DNA from: Bartonella sp. M0177
GTDB taxonomy: Bacteria > Pseudomonadota > Alphaproteobacteria > Rhizobiales > Rhizobiaceae
Assembly: GCF_016102285.1 (NCBI RefSeq)
Contig: NZ_JACFOY010000001.1
Coordinates: 434,001-498,000 of the forward strand
Length of the DNA stretch: 64,000 nt
Reading direction: 5' to 3'
The notes under the pieces are model-generated. The model worked only from the letters and a program-made list of their open reading frames with translations, was not told the DNA's origin and did not search any database. Made by a program: the position numbers and the translations under genes. This document shows, in pieces, positions 17,702 through 29,080 of this stretch; the stretch's first letter is position 1, and every line of letters begins with the position of its first letter.

Positions 17702-18880
17702 TTATCTATCTAAATATTTTTTTAATCTTGCAATTCCAGCATTTAATTTGTCTGTTTCTACAGCGTGACACCAACGTAACCATCCATTTCCTTCAGCCCC
17801 AAAAGCTCCACCTGGGGCAAGTCCAATACCGGCATTCCGGATAAGATCTTTAGCTAGTTGAACTGTGTCATCATAATCTTCCAAACGGAAGAAAACATAC
17901 ATGGCGCCATCTGCTTCAGGAACTATAGCTCTTGGTATTTGCATAAGGTTGTCAACTAATAATTTACGTGTTTTGCGCAAATGTAGACGAAATTCAGCTA
18001 CAGTATCTTCCCCGTTTTCCAGTGCTGTAGCACCTGCACGCTGAACAGGTTCAAATATACAAGAGGCATTATACTCGATCACTTTGCTTAAATTTTTAAT
18101 GATTTCTTCAGGGGCTGTTATCCAACCAAGGCGCCAGCCTGTCATATTCCACGCTTTAGAAAAACTGTTAACGGAAATTATTCGATCCCCATCTTCAAAG
18201 CGGCTTATAAATGACGGAGCCGATTTACGATTTTTGTCGTGAATAAGTCTTTCATAGACGTCATCAGCTAAAATCCAGATGCCATATTTACGACAGTGAG
18301 CAAGGACCATATCAATTTCGTTATCATTGATTGTCCAACCAGTTGGGTTGTTAGGTGAATTAATCACTAGCAGTTTTGTATTAGGTGTGAGCACCTTTAA
18401 AAGTTGTTCTGTGTCTAATGCCCAACGATTATTTTTAATGGCCAAAGGAACGCGCTCGACATGAGCACCAAGAATTTTGGGAATTTCGGTTATGTTGGGC
18501 CAAATTGGCGTTACTGCAACCATTTTGTCGCCTGGATCCAATAGCATTTGCATAGTTAACATTAGCCCTGATACGCCTGAATCAATTGCGGCAATGCGTT
18601 GGATGGGAACTGATTTTTCATGGAGTTTTCTCATATATTGAGAGATTGCTTCACGCAAATAAGGACGGCCAAGATTTTGAGAATAGAAAGTTTCACCATT
18701 GTTAATCGACGTGATTGCAGCATCACGAATAAATTTGGGCGTTACTTGATCGGATTCACCAAACCAGAATGGAATGATATCTTTTTGTCCCATGGCAGTG
18801 TTAGCAACTTCACGAATAAGAGATTCATCAAGGCTTTTAATAACGGCACGTGGTTCGGGTATTTTAAGTGTTGTCATCAT
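17702..18880 (-). CDS. Class I/II PLP-dependent aminotransferase
   Basis: 392 residues with the AAT-I fold. Visible landmarks are NSPNNPTGW (substrate Asn), ILADDVYERLIHD (Asp and Tyr contacting PLP) and the Schiff-base lysine in SFSKAWNMTGWRLGW. A C-terminal Arg for the substrate carboxylate is plausible in GWLRWCHA. The start at 18880 is preferred over 18901 because GGAG lies upstream of the ATGATG. It is the last gene of a leftward set with an FAH-family protein and a polar amino-acid importer. The likely job is to turn an imported amino acid into its 2-keto acid. The exact substrate is not readable. Confidence 0.85.
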   Translation of the reverse strand: MMTTLKIPEPRAVIKSLDESLIREVANTAMGQKDIIPFWFGESDQVTPKFIRDAAITSINNGETFYSQNLGRPYLREAISQYMRKLHEKSVPIQRIAAIDSGVSGLMLTMQMLLDPGDKMVAVTPIWPNITEIPKILGAHVERVPLAIKNNRWALDTEQLLKVLTPNTKLLVINSPNNPTGWTINDNEIDMVLAHCRKYGIWILADDVYERLIHDKNRKSAPSFISRFEDGDRIISVNSFSKAWNMTGWRLGWITAPEEIIKNLSKVIEYNASCIFEPVQRAGATALENGEDTVAEFRLHLRKTRKLLVDNLMQIPRAIVPEADGAMYVFFRLEDYDDTVQLAKDLIRNAGIGLAPGGAFGAEGNGWLRWCHAVETDKLNAGIARLKKYLDR

Positions 18881-18913
18881 TATAATGAGCTCCAAGGTCA
18901 TTAAAAGAAATGT

Positions 18914-20068
18914 TTACAAAAGATGGCGCTGAGATAAATTCTTAAACATAAATGAAATTCCCATTTTCCACGGTGGACATTGAGTTGAGCTATCTACAGA
19001 ATTAACCAGAGCTCCCAATTTATCATTAGAAATAGTGACGATATCTCCATATTTGTGTGTAAAACCTTCACCTTCGACATCACGATCCTTTGTGGGCGAA
19101 AATAATGTTCCCATAAAAAGCATTAGACCATCGGGATATTGATGGTGTTTACCTATTGTTTGGTTGATTAGATCAACCGGGTCACGGCTGATCTCTTTCA
19201 TCGAACTATGCTCATCAAGTGTAAATCCATCAGTGCCCTCAATATGTAAGAACACATCAGCTTCACGCACATCGTCCATAGAATATGTTTCATCAAACAA
19301 ACGAATGAATGGACCAATAGATGTCGATGCATTGTTGTCTTTTGCTTTTCCGAGCAAAAGAGCTGACCTGCCTTCAACGTCTCGAAGGTTAACATCATTG
19401 CCTAAAGTAGCACCTTTGGCCCTTCCTTTTGAATCGATGGCGAGTACCATTTCTGGTTCAGGATTATTCCATTGAGAAATGGGATGTAACCCAACTTTTG
19501 AACCATAACCTACACTCGATAAAGGCTGTGCTTTAGTAAAAACCTCGGCATCTGGCCCAATACCGACCTCGAGATATTGTGACCACATATTTTCTTTAAT
19601 TAAAGTAGCCTTGATTTGTTGCGCTTCTTGTGAACCTGCTTTGACGTTATGTAAACTATTGCCAATAATCGGTGAAACAAGCTCACGAATCCTAGCAGCC
19701 TCAACAGGATTACCAGTGGCCTTTTCTTCAATTACTCGTTCGAGCATTGATTGAGCAAATGTAACGCCACAAGCTTTTATTGCCTGAAGATCGCAAGGGG
19801 CTAAAATATGGTGTTGTGTCTCTTCTGCATCTTTTTGTGACTTCAGAAATAATTCCTCAAGAGAGCAAAGACGATCTCCTTCTACACGTTTTATAAAGTT
19901 GAGGAGATCATCACGTTCAATCAGGTCAGACATAGTTGGTGTTTGTTTGGATGAAATATCATAAACGACGCCATTACGAATATGAACAATAGCAGGTCCT
20001 TTGACATCAGCTCGCCAAATACGGCCGACAAATGTGCCTTGATTGAAAATTGTAAAGTCAAATGTCAT
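18914..20068 (-). CDS. Fumarylacetoacetate hydrolase (FAH) family protein, probable 2-keto-3-deoxy acid dehydratase
   Basis: 384 residues. The FAH catalytic half lies in about 85-360: KACGVTFAQSMLERV, MWSQYLEVGIGPDAEVFTKAQPLSSVGYG, then NNPEPEMVLAI (metal-binding Glu pair), GATLGNDVNLRDVEGRSALLLGKAKD and CTDGF-like IEGTDGFTL. Long FAH proteins of this type next to semialdehyde dehydrogenase genes often dehydrate 2-keto-3-deoxy sugar acids rather than hydrolyse fumarylacetoacetate. Here a decayed semialdehyde dehydrogenase and DapA-type dehydratase lie in the same block, supporting that reading. The gene precedes the aminotransferase with a 33-base gap. Confidence 0.75.
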   Translation of the reverse strand: MTFDFTIFNQGTFVGRIWRADVKGPAIVHIRNGVVYDISSKQTPTMSDLIERDDLLNFIKRVEGDRLCSLEELFLKSQKDAEETQHHILAPCDLQAIKACGVTFAQSMLERVIEEKATGNPVEAARIRELVSPIIGNSLHNVKAGSQEAQQIKATLIKENMWSQYLEVGIGPDAEVFTKAQPLSSVGYGSKVGLHPISQWNNPEPEMVLAIDSKGRAKGATLGNDVNLRDVEGRSALLLGKAKDNNASTSIGPFIRLFDETYSMDDVREADVFLHIEGTDGFTLDEHSSMKEISRDPVDLINQTIGKHHQYPDGLMLFMGTLFSPTKDRDVEGEGFTHKYGDIVTISNDKLGALVNSVDSSTQCPPWKMGISFMFKNLSQRHLL

Positions 20069-20094
20069 AATGGAAATACTCCGTACATAGTATA

Positions 20095-20844
20095 TTAATG
20101 AACGAGAGATTGTAAAAACTCTTTCGCGCGATCGGTTTGAGGATTATCAAAAAAATTATCGGGATCAGCTTGTTCTATGATGGAGCCTTTTTCCATAAAG
20201 ACTACTCTGTCTGATACTTTACGGGCAAAATTCATTTCGTGGGTTACGACAATCATTGTGGCACCACTTTTTGCCAAATCTTGCATTACATCAAGAACTT
20301 CACCGACCATTTCCGGATCAAGCGCTGATGTCGGTTCATCAAATAATAATACTTCAGGCTTCATCGCAAGAGCACGCGCAATAGCAACACGCTGCTGTTG
20401 GCCGCCGGATAGTTGAGGTGGGTATTTATGTATATGGTCTACAAGGCCAACACGTGTCAAAAGTTCCTCAGCATAAGTTTCTGCTTCAACTTTGCTTGTT
20501 CCTCTTACACGAATAGGTGCAATGGATACATTTCGTAAAACACTCATATGAGGAAAAAGATTGAACTGCTGAAAAACCATACCAACTTCCGCCCGGACTT
20601 TAGCTAAATTTCGTCCTTTTTTGACTTCAACGCCATCTACCTCAATTAAACCACCGTTATATTCCTCAAGAAGGTTGATGCATCGAATTAAAGTTGATTT
20701 TCCCGAACCTGAAGAACCAATTAATGCAATAACTTCACCTTTTTTCACAGAGAGATTAATTCCTTTAAGTGCATGAAAATGTCCGTAATATTTCTGTAGA
20801 TCGGATATTTTGATAATTATTTTTTTAGAATTATGATTGTTCAT
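20095..20844 (-). CDS. Polar amino-acid ABC transporter ATP-binding protein
   Basis: 249 residues. Walker A GSSGSGKST, Q-loop FQQFNLFPHMSVL, signature LSGGQQQRVAIARAL, Walker B EVLLFDEPTSALD and switch His in IVVTHEMNFAR are all intact. AAGG precedes the start. It is encoded between the permease (31 bases upstream) and the FAH protein (26 bases downstream), so transporter and enzymes form one transcript. Confidence 0.92.
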   Translation of the reverse strand: MNNHNSKKIIIKISDLQKYYGHFHALKGINLSVKKGEVIALIGSSGSGKSTLIRCINLLEEYNGGLIEVDGVEVKKGRNLAKVRAEVGMVFQQFNLFPHMSVLRNVSIAPIRVRGTSKVEAETYAEELLTRVGLVDHIHKYPPQLSGGQQQRVAIARALAMKPEVLLFDEPTSALDPEMVGEVLDVMQDLAKSGATMIVVTHEMNFARKVSDRVVFMEKGSIIEQADPDNFFDNPQTDRAKEFLQSLVH

Positions 20845-20875
20845 TTGGCAACCTTAGCTAATTATAAATCTATTT

Positions 20876-21547
20876 TCAGTGTCTCATGCGTGTTTGACGT
20901 GCTTCTAAAGCGCTAACAAGCCTAACCAACGGTAATAAAACGACGAGATATAGTAGTGCCGCAGCGACCAAGGGAGAGGGATTTGCATAGAAAGATTGTG
21001 CCGACGTTGCTTGTTTAAGAAGCTCTGGCATGGAAACAACAGATGCAAGGGCTGTATCTTTGATTAAGTTGACACCTACTCCAGTTGCTGGTGGTATTAC
21101 GACTTTGAAAGCCTGCGGTAATATTACATCTGTCATCATGCGGATCCATGAAAAACCTAAAGCATGCGCTGCTTCAAATTGTCCTTTAGCAACCGCTTCA
21201 ATACCGGCACGAAAAACCTCTGCGATATAAGCTGCCCCAATAATACTAAGTGCAACGACTGATGCCCAAAATGGCGGTAAAGTAATTCCGATATAAGGAA
21301 GCGCGTAGTAAACTAAGGTAAGGAAAACGAGAAGAGGAAATGCACGAAAAAGGTCAATATAGGCAATTGCTATAAGTTTTAAAGGCCATGCTCCGTACAG
21401 CCTGACGAGGACGATAATTAGCCCGAATATCGACCCTACAACAATGCTTGTGAAGCCAAGAAGAACAGTCTGTAACAAACCTTGGAGCAACAAAGGCCCA
21501 GCTTGTATCATTATATCCCAATTTAAAAAGATATCAAAAAAATCCAT
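20876..21547 (-). CDS. Polar amino-acid ABC transporter permease
   Basis: 223 residues, five predicted helices, HisMQ/GlnP type. The coupling loop is AAYIAEVFRAGIEAVAKGQFEAAHALGFSWIRMMTDVILPQA. Only one permease gene is present in this operon, so the channel is probably a homodimer. AGGA lies upstream of the ATG. A palindromic spacer separates it from the binding-protein gene. Confidence 0.9.
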   Translation of the reverse strand: MDFFDIFLNWDIMIQAGPLLLQGLLQTVLLGFTSIVVGSIFGLIIVLVRLYGAWPLKLIAIAYIDLFRAFPLLVFLTLVYYALPYIGITLPPFWASVVALSIIGAAYIAEVFRAGIEAVAKGQFEAAHALGFSWIRMMTDVILPQAFKVVIPPATGVGVNLIKDTALASVVSMPELLKQATSAQSFYANPSPLVAAALLYLVVLLPLVRLVSALEARQTRMRH

Positions 21548-21580
21548 AGATATAATTCCTCATTAAATAGGTTACTTTTT

Positions 21581-21625
21581 CATCGCAGATATATCTGCGA
21601 TGGCAGTTACATCTGCGATGAAAGA
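21581..21625 (-). repeat. 22-bp perfect palindrome plus a third arm between binding protein and permease
   Basis: 21581-21602 is self-complementary: the arm CATCGCAGATA is followed by its own complement TATCTGCGATG. A further ATCTGCGATG follows at 21611-21620, giving two alternative hairpins. Position after a binding-protein gene suggests mRNA stabilisation or partial termination that lowers permease and ATPase expression. Confidence 0.6.
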
Positions 21626-21648
21626 CAAATTGGGGTTATATATCGATG

Positions 21649-22434
21649 TTATTTAGCCTGAGGAATCTCGGTAATCTGAACGGTACTCGAGTTTTCATTA
21701 GGTTCCTCACCAAACCACTTTTTATAGATTTCTTGCATTTTCCCTTCTTGTTTCAGTTTTGTAATTTCTGCATTGATAGGGTCGCGTATAGGATTGCCTT
21801 TTTTTACAAAAACTGAATATTGTTCTTTTGTATCGATGTCATCGACAACTTTATATTGTGGCTTACCTTTGATAAAATAATAAGCAACAGGACAATCATG
21901 TATAACGCCACCTATACGTCCTGACGGAATATCTAAAAATGGTTCTGTTGTCGTATCGAAGCGACGGATTTCAGAGAACCCATATTCCTTGATGTTGTTT
22001 GTTGTCCAAATATCTCCAGTTGCACCGGTTAAAACACCGACAGCTTTGCCTCTCATGTCTTTAAGGTTATTAATTTTGCTGTCTGATTTAACAGTTAGGC
22101 ATTGTTTTGAATCGATAAAAGGTTGAGCAAAATCAAGAGTTTCAAGACGCTTTTGCGTAATTGTTACAGACCCAATAGCTAAATCTGCGCGTCCTGATTG
22201 AACTGCAGTAAAAATAGCATTGTGTGGCATTAAGGACATTTCAATATTCATCCCTAAGCGCTCTGCAATAATATTGATCAAATCAACTTCAAATCCAATA
22301 GTCTTCCCACTGGCATCTTGAAATTCAAATGGAAGATTAGCGGTTGCAGAAGCAACTTTAAGTGTCTCAGCCATTGCGTTATGGCCAATGGTCGATAGAA
22401 GTGTTGCAGCAAGAAATAGAATTTTTAATTTCAT
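21649..22434 (-). CDS. Amino-acid ABC transporter, substrate-binding protein
   Basis: 261 residues. A signal peptide ends near HNAMA-ETLKV (residue 22). The mature SBP_bac_3 domain has LPFEFQDASGKTIGFEVDLINIIAERLGMN, SGRADLAIGSVTITQKRLETLDFAQPF and ends KQEGKMQEIYKKWFGEEP. AAGGGA precedes the ATG. First gene of the leftward operon with the permease, ATPase, FAH-family protein and aminotransferase, which suggests the ligand is the amino acid degraded by the last two. Confidence 0.88.
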   Translation of the reverse strand: MKLKILFLAATLLSTIGHNAMAETLKVASATANLPFEFQDASGKTIGFEVDLINIIAERLGMNIEMSLMPHNAIFTAVQSGRADLAIGSVTITQKRLETLDFAQPFIDSKQCLTVKSDSKINNLKDMRGKAVGVLTGATGDIWTTNNIKEYGFSEIRRFDTTTEPFLDIPSGRIGGVIHDCPVAYYFIKGKPQYKVVDDIDTKEQYSVFVKKGNPIRDPINAEITKLKQEGKMQEIYKKWFGEEPNENSSTVQITEIPQAK

Positions 22435-22949
22435 CGAATTGTTCCCTTCTTTATTATGTGGATTATTTGATTGTAAAAATATTAAAGTTTATTGAAAATT
22501 ATATATAATTTTATTTTTAATTATTATTATAATATGTATATAATAATTTATTTTGTTGCGATGGCATTGATATAAAAAATTTTTTTATTTAAATTAAGTT
22601 ATATCCTCCTATGATAACATTAATCAATAATAGCAATATAATTATTGGATTCCCATGAAATTTAATGCCTATTATTATTGCCCCTCCCTTAAGGATTTGA
22701 GGTTGCCTTAAGGAAAAAAAATTGTAAATCCACCTTTATTGAATATGGATATAACAAAAATAGATACCGGATTATATGTTGTTTATCAAAAATGGTTAGA
22801 TGTGATCTTTAGTGGATATACGTATAAGTTGTAAAGAAAATTAACACTACTAAAGATAGAAATATAGTATTATTTAAATAGAATTGATCATTATATTGAT
22901 TTTATGTGTGTAAAGCGTTTTATGACGATATGTTGATTGACCTAAAAGA
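22435..22949. other. Very AT-rich promoter region of the leftward ABC operon
   Basis: About 515 bases, nearly pure A and T in 22470-22560. No credible gene on either strand. It must hold the promoter of the binding-protein operon and the 3' end of the LysR transcript. CTTAAGGATTTGAGGTTGCCTTAAGG around 22689-22712 contains an inverted CCTTAAGG pair, a possible regulator site or weak hairpin. Confidence 0.45.
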
Positions 22950-23873
22950 TTAGGTTGCCCGTTTTATAAGCGTATTTATAAAATCATTCGCCGCCGGTGG
23001 TAATGCAATGTTTTTGGGTGTAATGATTTCATAAGGTTCACTTTTTGATTTTAATTTGAAATTAAGCGCTTTTGCTAGCCCAAAGTTAATAAAAAAATCA
23101 GCAACATCTTTGGCTAATAGCGCAATATAGTTTGAATCAGACTGAATGAGTGACATTGTTGCAAATGCCGATCTGGTTTCAATCAAAGTTCGAGGAAAAG
23201 TAATCCCCTCTAATCTGTATTCATGTTCAAGAGATATCCGCATTGGCATTTGGTTGGTATAAACAATCCATCTTGATTTGGATAAATCATTCAGAGTTAG
23301 TTTTTTGCTTCTTACAAGAGGATGACAAGGGTTTGCAATAACAGTCAAGGTTTCATCGTAAAAGGTAAAAATATTATAGATATCAGGGGTATCAGAAACT
23401 AAACTTCTACCTATAATTAAATCAAGTGAACTTCTATCCAACTGACGAAGCAATTCAATGCTTGTGTCTTCAATAATTTCAACGGAAGTATTCGGATTTT
23501 TTTTTATAAATAATTTTACGGTGTCTGTTACAATTGGGACTGCCCCCATAATTGTGCCAATTCGTAATTTTGTCCAATTTCCCTGGGCAATATATTGGAG
23601 CTCTTCCTGTAAATTATTTGCTTGAGATAAGATTGTACGTGCATGTCGAATGACGCATTCACCAGCGGTTGTTGCTTTCATTCCTCTATTCGTGCGGTTA
23701 AATAACTGTCGATTTAAAAGATATTCAATATCTTGTAGTGCTTTGGTAGCTTGAGGCTGGCTCGTGCCAACAAGCAATGCTGCTTTTTTAAGGGAGCCAC
23801 ATTCATCAATAGATGACAGTAGAAGAAGTTGGCGCAAAGTTAGGCGCATTAAAAAAAACTTATCATCCACCAT
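22950..23873 (-). CDS. LysR-family regulator
   Basis: 307 residues. The N-terminal helix-turn-helix (about 10-70) reads LTLRQLLLLSSIDECGSLKKAALLVGTSQPQATKALQDIEYLLNRQLFNRTNRGMKATTAG. The periplasmic-binding-like effector domain follows, with LRIGTIMGAVPIVTDTV and LDLIIGRSL, resembling the GbpR subfamily of sugar and aromatic regulators. AAGGG precedes the start. It is divergent from the iron alcohol dehydrogenase, and a LysR-type inverted repeat lies between them. Confidence 0.85.
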   Translation of the reverse strand: MVDDKFFLMRLTLRQLLLLSSIDECGSLKKAALLVGTSQPQATKALQDIEYLLNRQLFNRTNRGMKATTAGECVIRHARTILSQANNLQEELQYIAQGNWTKLRIGTIMGAVPIVTDTVKLFIKKNPNTSVEIIEDTSIELLRQLDRSSLDLIIGRSLVSDTPDIYNIFTFYDETLTVIANPCHPLVRSKKLTLNDLSKSRWIVYTNQMPMRISLEHEYRLEGITFPRTLIETRSAFATMSLIQSDSNYIALLAKDVADFFINFGLAKALNFKLKSKSEPYEIITPKNIALPPAANDFINTLIKRAT

Positions 23874-23940
23874 GCCAGGTATCCCTTTTTATTATATCGA
23901 TATGCAATAAAAATGGATTTACTACACATAATTCACTCAT

Positions 23941-23978
23941 TAACGTCAATAATATACGTTATTTTTTGATAATTATCA
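23941..23978. promoter_or_regulatory. Candidate LysR operator
   Basis: TAACGT (23941-23946) and ACGTTA (23956-23961) form a perfect inverted pair spaced by 9 bases, containing the T-N11-A pattern of LysR sites. A second perfect palindrome TGATAATTATCA follows at 23967-23978. Both lie between the divergent LysR and alcohol dehydrogenase genes. Confidence 0.5.
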
Positions 23979-24026
23979 CAAAATTTATCACAGAAATAAC
24001 AATTACAAATATCTGAGGAGACTGTG

Positions 24027-25163
24027 ATGGGATTAATCAATTATGTAACGCGTGTTCAGCTTGGCTTTGGGATATTGGAAACGCTCCAAAGTGAACTTAC
24101 ACTTGCCGGTATAAAAAAACCAATTTTGGTGACAGATAAGGGAGTTCGCCAGCTTGGTATGATTGATACTGTTTTACAGCATCTTGATAATAAAGATATT
24201 GCTATTTTCGATGAGACGCCGGGAAATCCAACCGAGTTTGCTGTTCGTGCAGCTGTTGCTCTGTTTAAAAAAGTCGGTGCAGACGGGATTATTGCCTTAG
24301 GAGGTGGATCGCCCATTGATCTTGCGAAAGCGGTCGCTATTTCAGCTGCGCATGATGGCCCACTCAAGTCATTTGCCGCTATTGAAGGTGGTGTTGCAAA
24401 TATTACAAGCAGAACATATCCGACGATTGCTATTCCAACGACTGCCGGGACGGGAAGTGAAGTAGGACGCGGTGCTATTATTATTCTTGAAGATGGTAGA
24501 AAAGTTGGCCTTTTATCTCCGTATTTGGTGCCTCGTGCAGCTATTTGTGACCCTACCCTTACTCTAAGTTTGCCTGCTAAGCTAACAGCCGCAACAGGCA
24601 TGGACGCTATCTCGCATTGTATTGAAACTTATCTAGCACCTTCTTTTAATCCGCCAGCTGACGGTATTGCATTAGAAGGGTTGCGTCGTGCATGGAAGAA
24701 TATTCAACTTGCAACTGATGTTCCAGATAACAAAGATGCACGTTTAAATATGATGATTGCTTCCACGATGGGTGCTATGGCTTTTCAGAAGGGATTGGGG
24801 TGCATTCATAGCCTCAGTCATTCGCTAGGAGGTTTGAATCCAACCTTACACCATGGCACTTTAAATGCTATTTTTTTGCCCGCTGTGCTTGAATTTAATG
24901 CGACAAGTGAAACCACAATCAGTGAGGGGAAATATCAACGCTTAGCAGAAATTTTAGGTGCAAAATCATCTGCTGACGTTATGCAGGTTGTTGTTCAGAA
25001 AACAAAGCAATTGCGTCTTCCAACAAAATTATCTGAGTTGGGTGTTAAAAAGGATTTATTTCCTGCTATTATTGAAGGAGCGCTTAAAGACCATAGTCAT
25101 GCAACTAATCCTCGCGTCGCTACAGCCGAAGATTATCGTATTATGCTTGATAAATCATTTTGA
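24027..25163 (+). CDS. Iron-containing alcohol dehydrogenase
   Basis: 378 residues, group III family. NAD-binding GADGIIALGGGSPIDLAKAVA (about 83-103), then the metal-binding histidines in DAISHCIETYLAP and GCIHSLSHSLGGLNPTLHHG (Asp, His, His, His set). The ATG at 24027 has GAGGAG six bases upstream; the GTG at 24024 is less likely. It oxidises an alcohol or 2-hydroxy acid, or reduces an aldehyde, with NAD. It is followed after 44 bases by the decayed semialdehyde dehydrogenase, so it once belonged to a longer rightward operon under the divergent LysR. Confidence 0.87.
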   Translation: MGLINYVTRVQLGFGILETLQSELTLAGIKKPILVTDKGVRQLGMIDTVLQHLDNKDIAIFDETPGNPTEFAVRAAVALFKKVGADGIIALGGGSPIDLAKAVAISAAHDGPLKSFAAIEGGVANITSRTYPTIAIPTTAGTGSEVGRGAIIILEDGRKVGLLSPYLVPRAAICDPTLTLSLPAKLTAATGMDAISHCIETYLAPSFNPPADGIALEGLRRAWKNIQLATDVPDNKDARLNMMIASTMGAMAFQKGLGCIHSLSHSLGGLNPTLHHGTLNAIFLPAVLEFNATSETTISEGKYQRLAEILGAKSSADVMQVVVQKTKQLRLPTKLSELGVKKDLFPAIIEGALKDHSHATNPRVATAEDYRIMLDKSF

Positions 25164-25207
25164 TTTTGTCTTGCTTTTTAAAAATACCAATTGAAAAGAA
25201 CTATTCA

Positions 25208-26731
<1,524 letters not shown>

Positions 26732-26742
26732 AATCGCCTACG

Positions 26743-26762
26743 CATCAATTTTTAAATTGATG
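26743..26762 (+). terminator. Possible terminator after the decayed dehydrogenase
   Basis: CATCAATTT and AAATTGATG are perfect complements around a two-base loop (26743-26751 with 26754-26762). No T run follows, so it is only a candidate. Confidence 0.35.
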
Positions 26763-26985
26763 AAATACGACACACCATAAATAATCACAATGATCACTCC
26801 AATGCCGGGAGGCTTTAAAGGAGGGTAGGGGGGCGGTTATGCAAAAATTATTTGATGTCAACGTGAACATCTTTCATGAACCATCAACTGTCTCAAAAAA
26901 AAGCGCGCTTACAAGACGTTTTATAAAAATTAAATTTAAAAAGAAAAACTGTTAAGTAATTCATTTTCTTTGGGAGGGAAGTTTT

Positions 26986-28288
26986 ATGAACGTCAAGAAT
27001 ATTAAACTTAAACGTTTGAACTCCATTCAGTATACTTCTGTTGGTTTTCTTATCACAGTAGGCATTGTTATTTATTTAGATTGCAGGGCTCTTTCAATAG
27101 CAAATTCCACTATCAGTGCAGATTTGAATTTAAACGTTTCTGAAATGGGATTTTTGCTTTCAGCCTTTTCTTTATCTTATGCTATTGCACAACTTCCAGT
27201 AGGTGGACTGCTTGATCGTTTTGGGGCACGCCTAGTTTTAGGTGTATCAATGTTTGTGTGGCTGCTAGCGCAATTTGTTGGTGGTTTGGTCCATACACTT
27301 CATCAATTTTTTATTGCAAGAATTTTTCTAGGAGTGGAGGAAGCACCGTAGTTCTATGCTGGAGCAAAAGTCGTTAGTGAACGGTTTAATCCGAAGGAAT
27401 GTGGCACACCAACAGGCATTTTTGTGGTGTCATCAACAATTAGGCCTGCTTTAGCGCCACCAATCTTAACAGCTATGATGCTCTTAACGGGGTGGCCGTG
27501 GATGTTTATTATATTAGGTTTTCTTGGCATTATTGTATCTATTGGTTGGTATTCGATCTATCGTAATCGTAGTGAAGTTTCGTTGACACAAGATGAGATT
27601 GATCACTTGAGTATTGGCGAAGATAAACAAATTTCTAATGAAATGGCCAAGCCAAGTTTTCGCGACTGGATACGGTTATTTAAGTACGCAACCACTTGGG
27701 GATTAATTTTCGGCTTTATGGGCGTGATTTATATGCTTTGGTTGTATTTACCTGGCTACCAGTTTATCTAGAACATGAACGCGGTCTTAATGTTCATGAA
27801 ACGGGTTGGATCGTTTCAATTTCTTATATTTTTGCTACAATTGGTATGTCAGGTGGTGGTTGGTTTACCAATATGCTTCTTGCTAAGGGAATTGCACCGC
27901 TTGCTAGCCGTAAATGGCTAATGACAATAGGTTTAATCCTGGCTGGTACCTTTATTATGCCGGCTGCTTACACGCCAAGTCTTGTTTTAGCTATTATCTT
28001 TATTTCCGCGGCTATGTGCTTTCTTAATATGGCAAGCGGACTTGCTTGGGCAACTGTCAGTATTAATGTTCCTGGCCGGTTAGTTGCTTCTCTTGGTAGT
28101 TTAATGAACTGTGGCGGGTATTTGGGTGGATCTGTTGCGCCTTTGTGACAGGGCGTATCGTTGATACAACAAATTCTTTTGTTATAGCTTTAGTAGTTAG
28201 TGCAATTGTAGCTATGGCTGCCCCCATTGTCTCTTCCATTTTTATACGCAAACCGATCAAAGAAACCAATATTATAATTAAGCGTTAA
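26986..28288 (+). pseudogene. Decayed MFS permease (anion:cation symporter / sugar-acid type)
   Basis: Three consecutive pieces give a major facilitator of about 430 residues. The first reads ...YAIAQLPVGGLLDRFGARLVLG and stops at a TAG (27349) right after VEEAP. The second continues FYAGAKVVSERFNPKE...WPWMFIILG. The third, shifted near 27750, reads TWLPVYLEHERGLNVHETGW through to a further shift near 28145, and the end is VTGRIVDTTNSFV...IKR at 28286. The DRFGAR and FPxxERA-like signals point to the sugar-acid (ACS) branch. A GGGAGG ribosome site survives. One stop and two shifts mark it as dead, but the decay looks recent. Confidence 0.82.
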
Positions 28289-28380
28289 AAATTAGAAACC
28301 TATGAAACAGGTTTAATATTGAAAATATCTTAAGCCTGTTAATCAATAACCAATATAAGAAATATATAATTAAAATAATT

Positions 28381-29080
28381 ATGCATAAAAGTCCAAGATA
28401 TCATAGAGTTTTTCCAATTATCCCGAATATTTTTGATAAAAAGGTCATCTCATTATAGAAGGTCAGTGTCGTCGTGTAGATTTTAAAATAGATAGAGGCG
28501 CAAAGAGACTTTGCATTTTAGTTAATTTGTCTGGCCAATTTGCGTTATCAGATCAAGACGTGTACTCTTAAGCCGACTGATTTTAAGGTAAGTTGTGGGT
28601 CATATTCCAGTCATTTTAACGACAACAGATTAAAATAGTTATATTTGCGCGCGACGAAGCAAGCGTTCGCAAGAACTTGGTGTCACAATGGTTATGATAA
28701 TGCCACCATTTCATGGCGCTATGCCAAGTGTCATTGAAGAGAAATATTCGAGTTTTTAAGTATCTATCTGATGCTATCTCTATTCCAAGTAAGATCCAAG
28801 ATGCGCCAGTGAGTGGTACATTCCTTTCTGTTTCAAATTCATTCTTTATGGCAAAAGAGTTAAAAAACGTTGCTTGTTTTAAGATTGAAACACGCCAATC
28901 AACGAATAACCTATAGAAGTTCGTTGCTCTAGGGGGAGTTTTTATTGGAGGTCCGTGGGGGTGAAGAAGGGTTAAAATATTGTCAGATTTAAAAGCAGGG
29001 CGACAGGTGCAATGACAGGTGGCGGTTATGTTGACGGGAATAGGCAGATATTTCATCCACTTGTAAACTACAATCATGGT
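28381..29080 (+). pseudogene. Decayed DapA-family dehydratase (2-keto-3-deoxy-pentonate type)
   Basis: Fragments in different frames follow the order of DapA-type 2-keto-3-deoxy-arabonate dehydratases: SPRYHRVFPIIPNIFD, GHLIIEGQCRRVDFKIDRGAKRLCILVN, VTMVMIMPPFHGAMPSVIEE, IQDAPVSGT, VACFKIET (Schiff-base Lys) and ATGAMTGGGYVDGNRQI. Stops and shifts occur throughout. In the intact pathway this enzyme makes alpha-ketoglutarate semialdehyde from the deoxy-keto acid. It lies directly downstream of the dead MFS permease and dead dehydrogenase. Confidence 0.75.
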
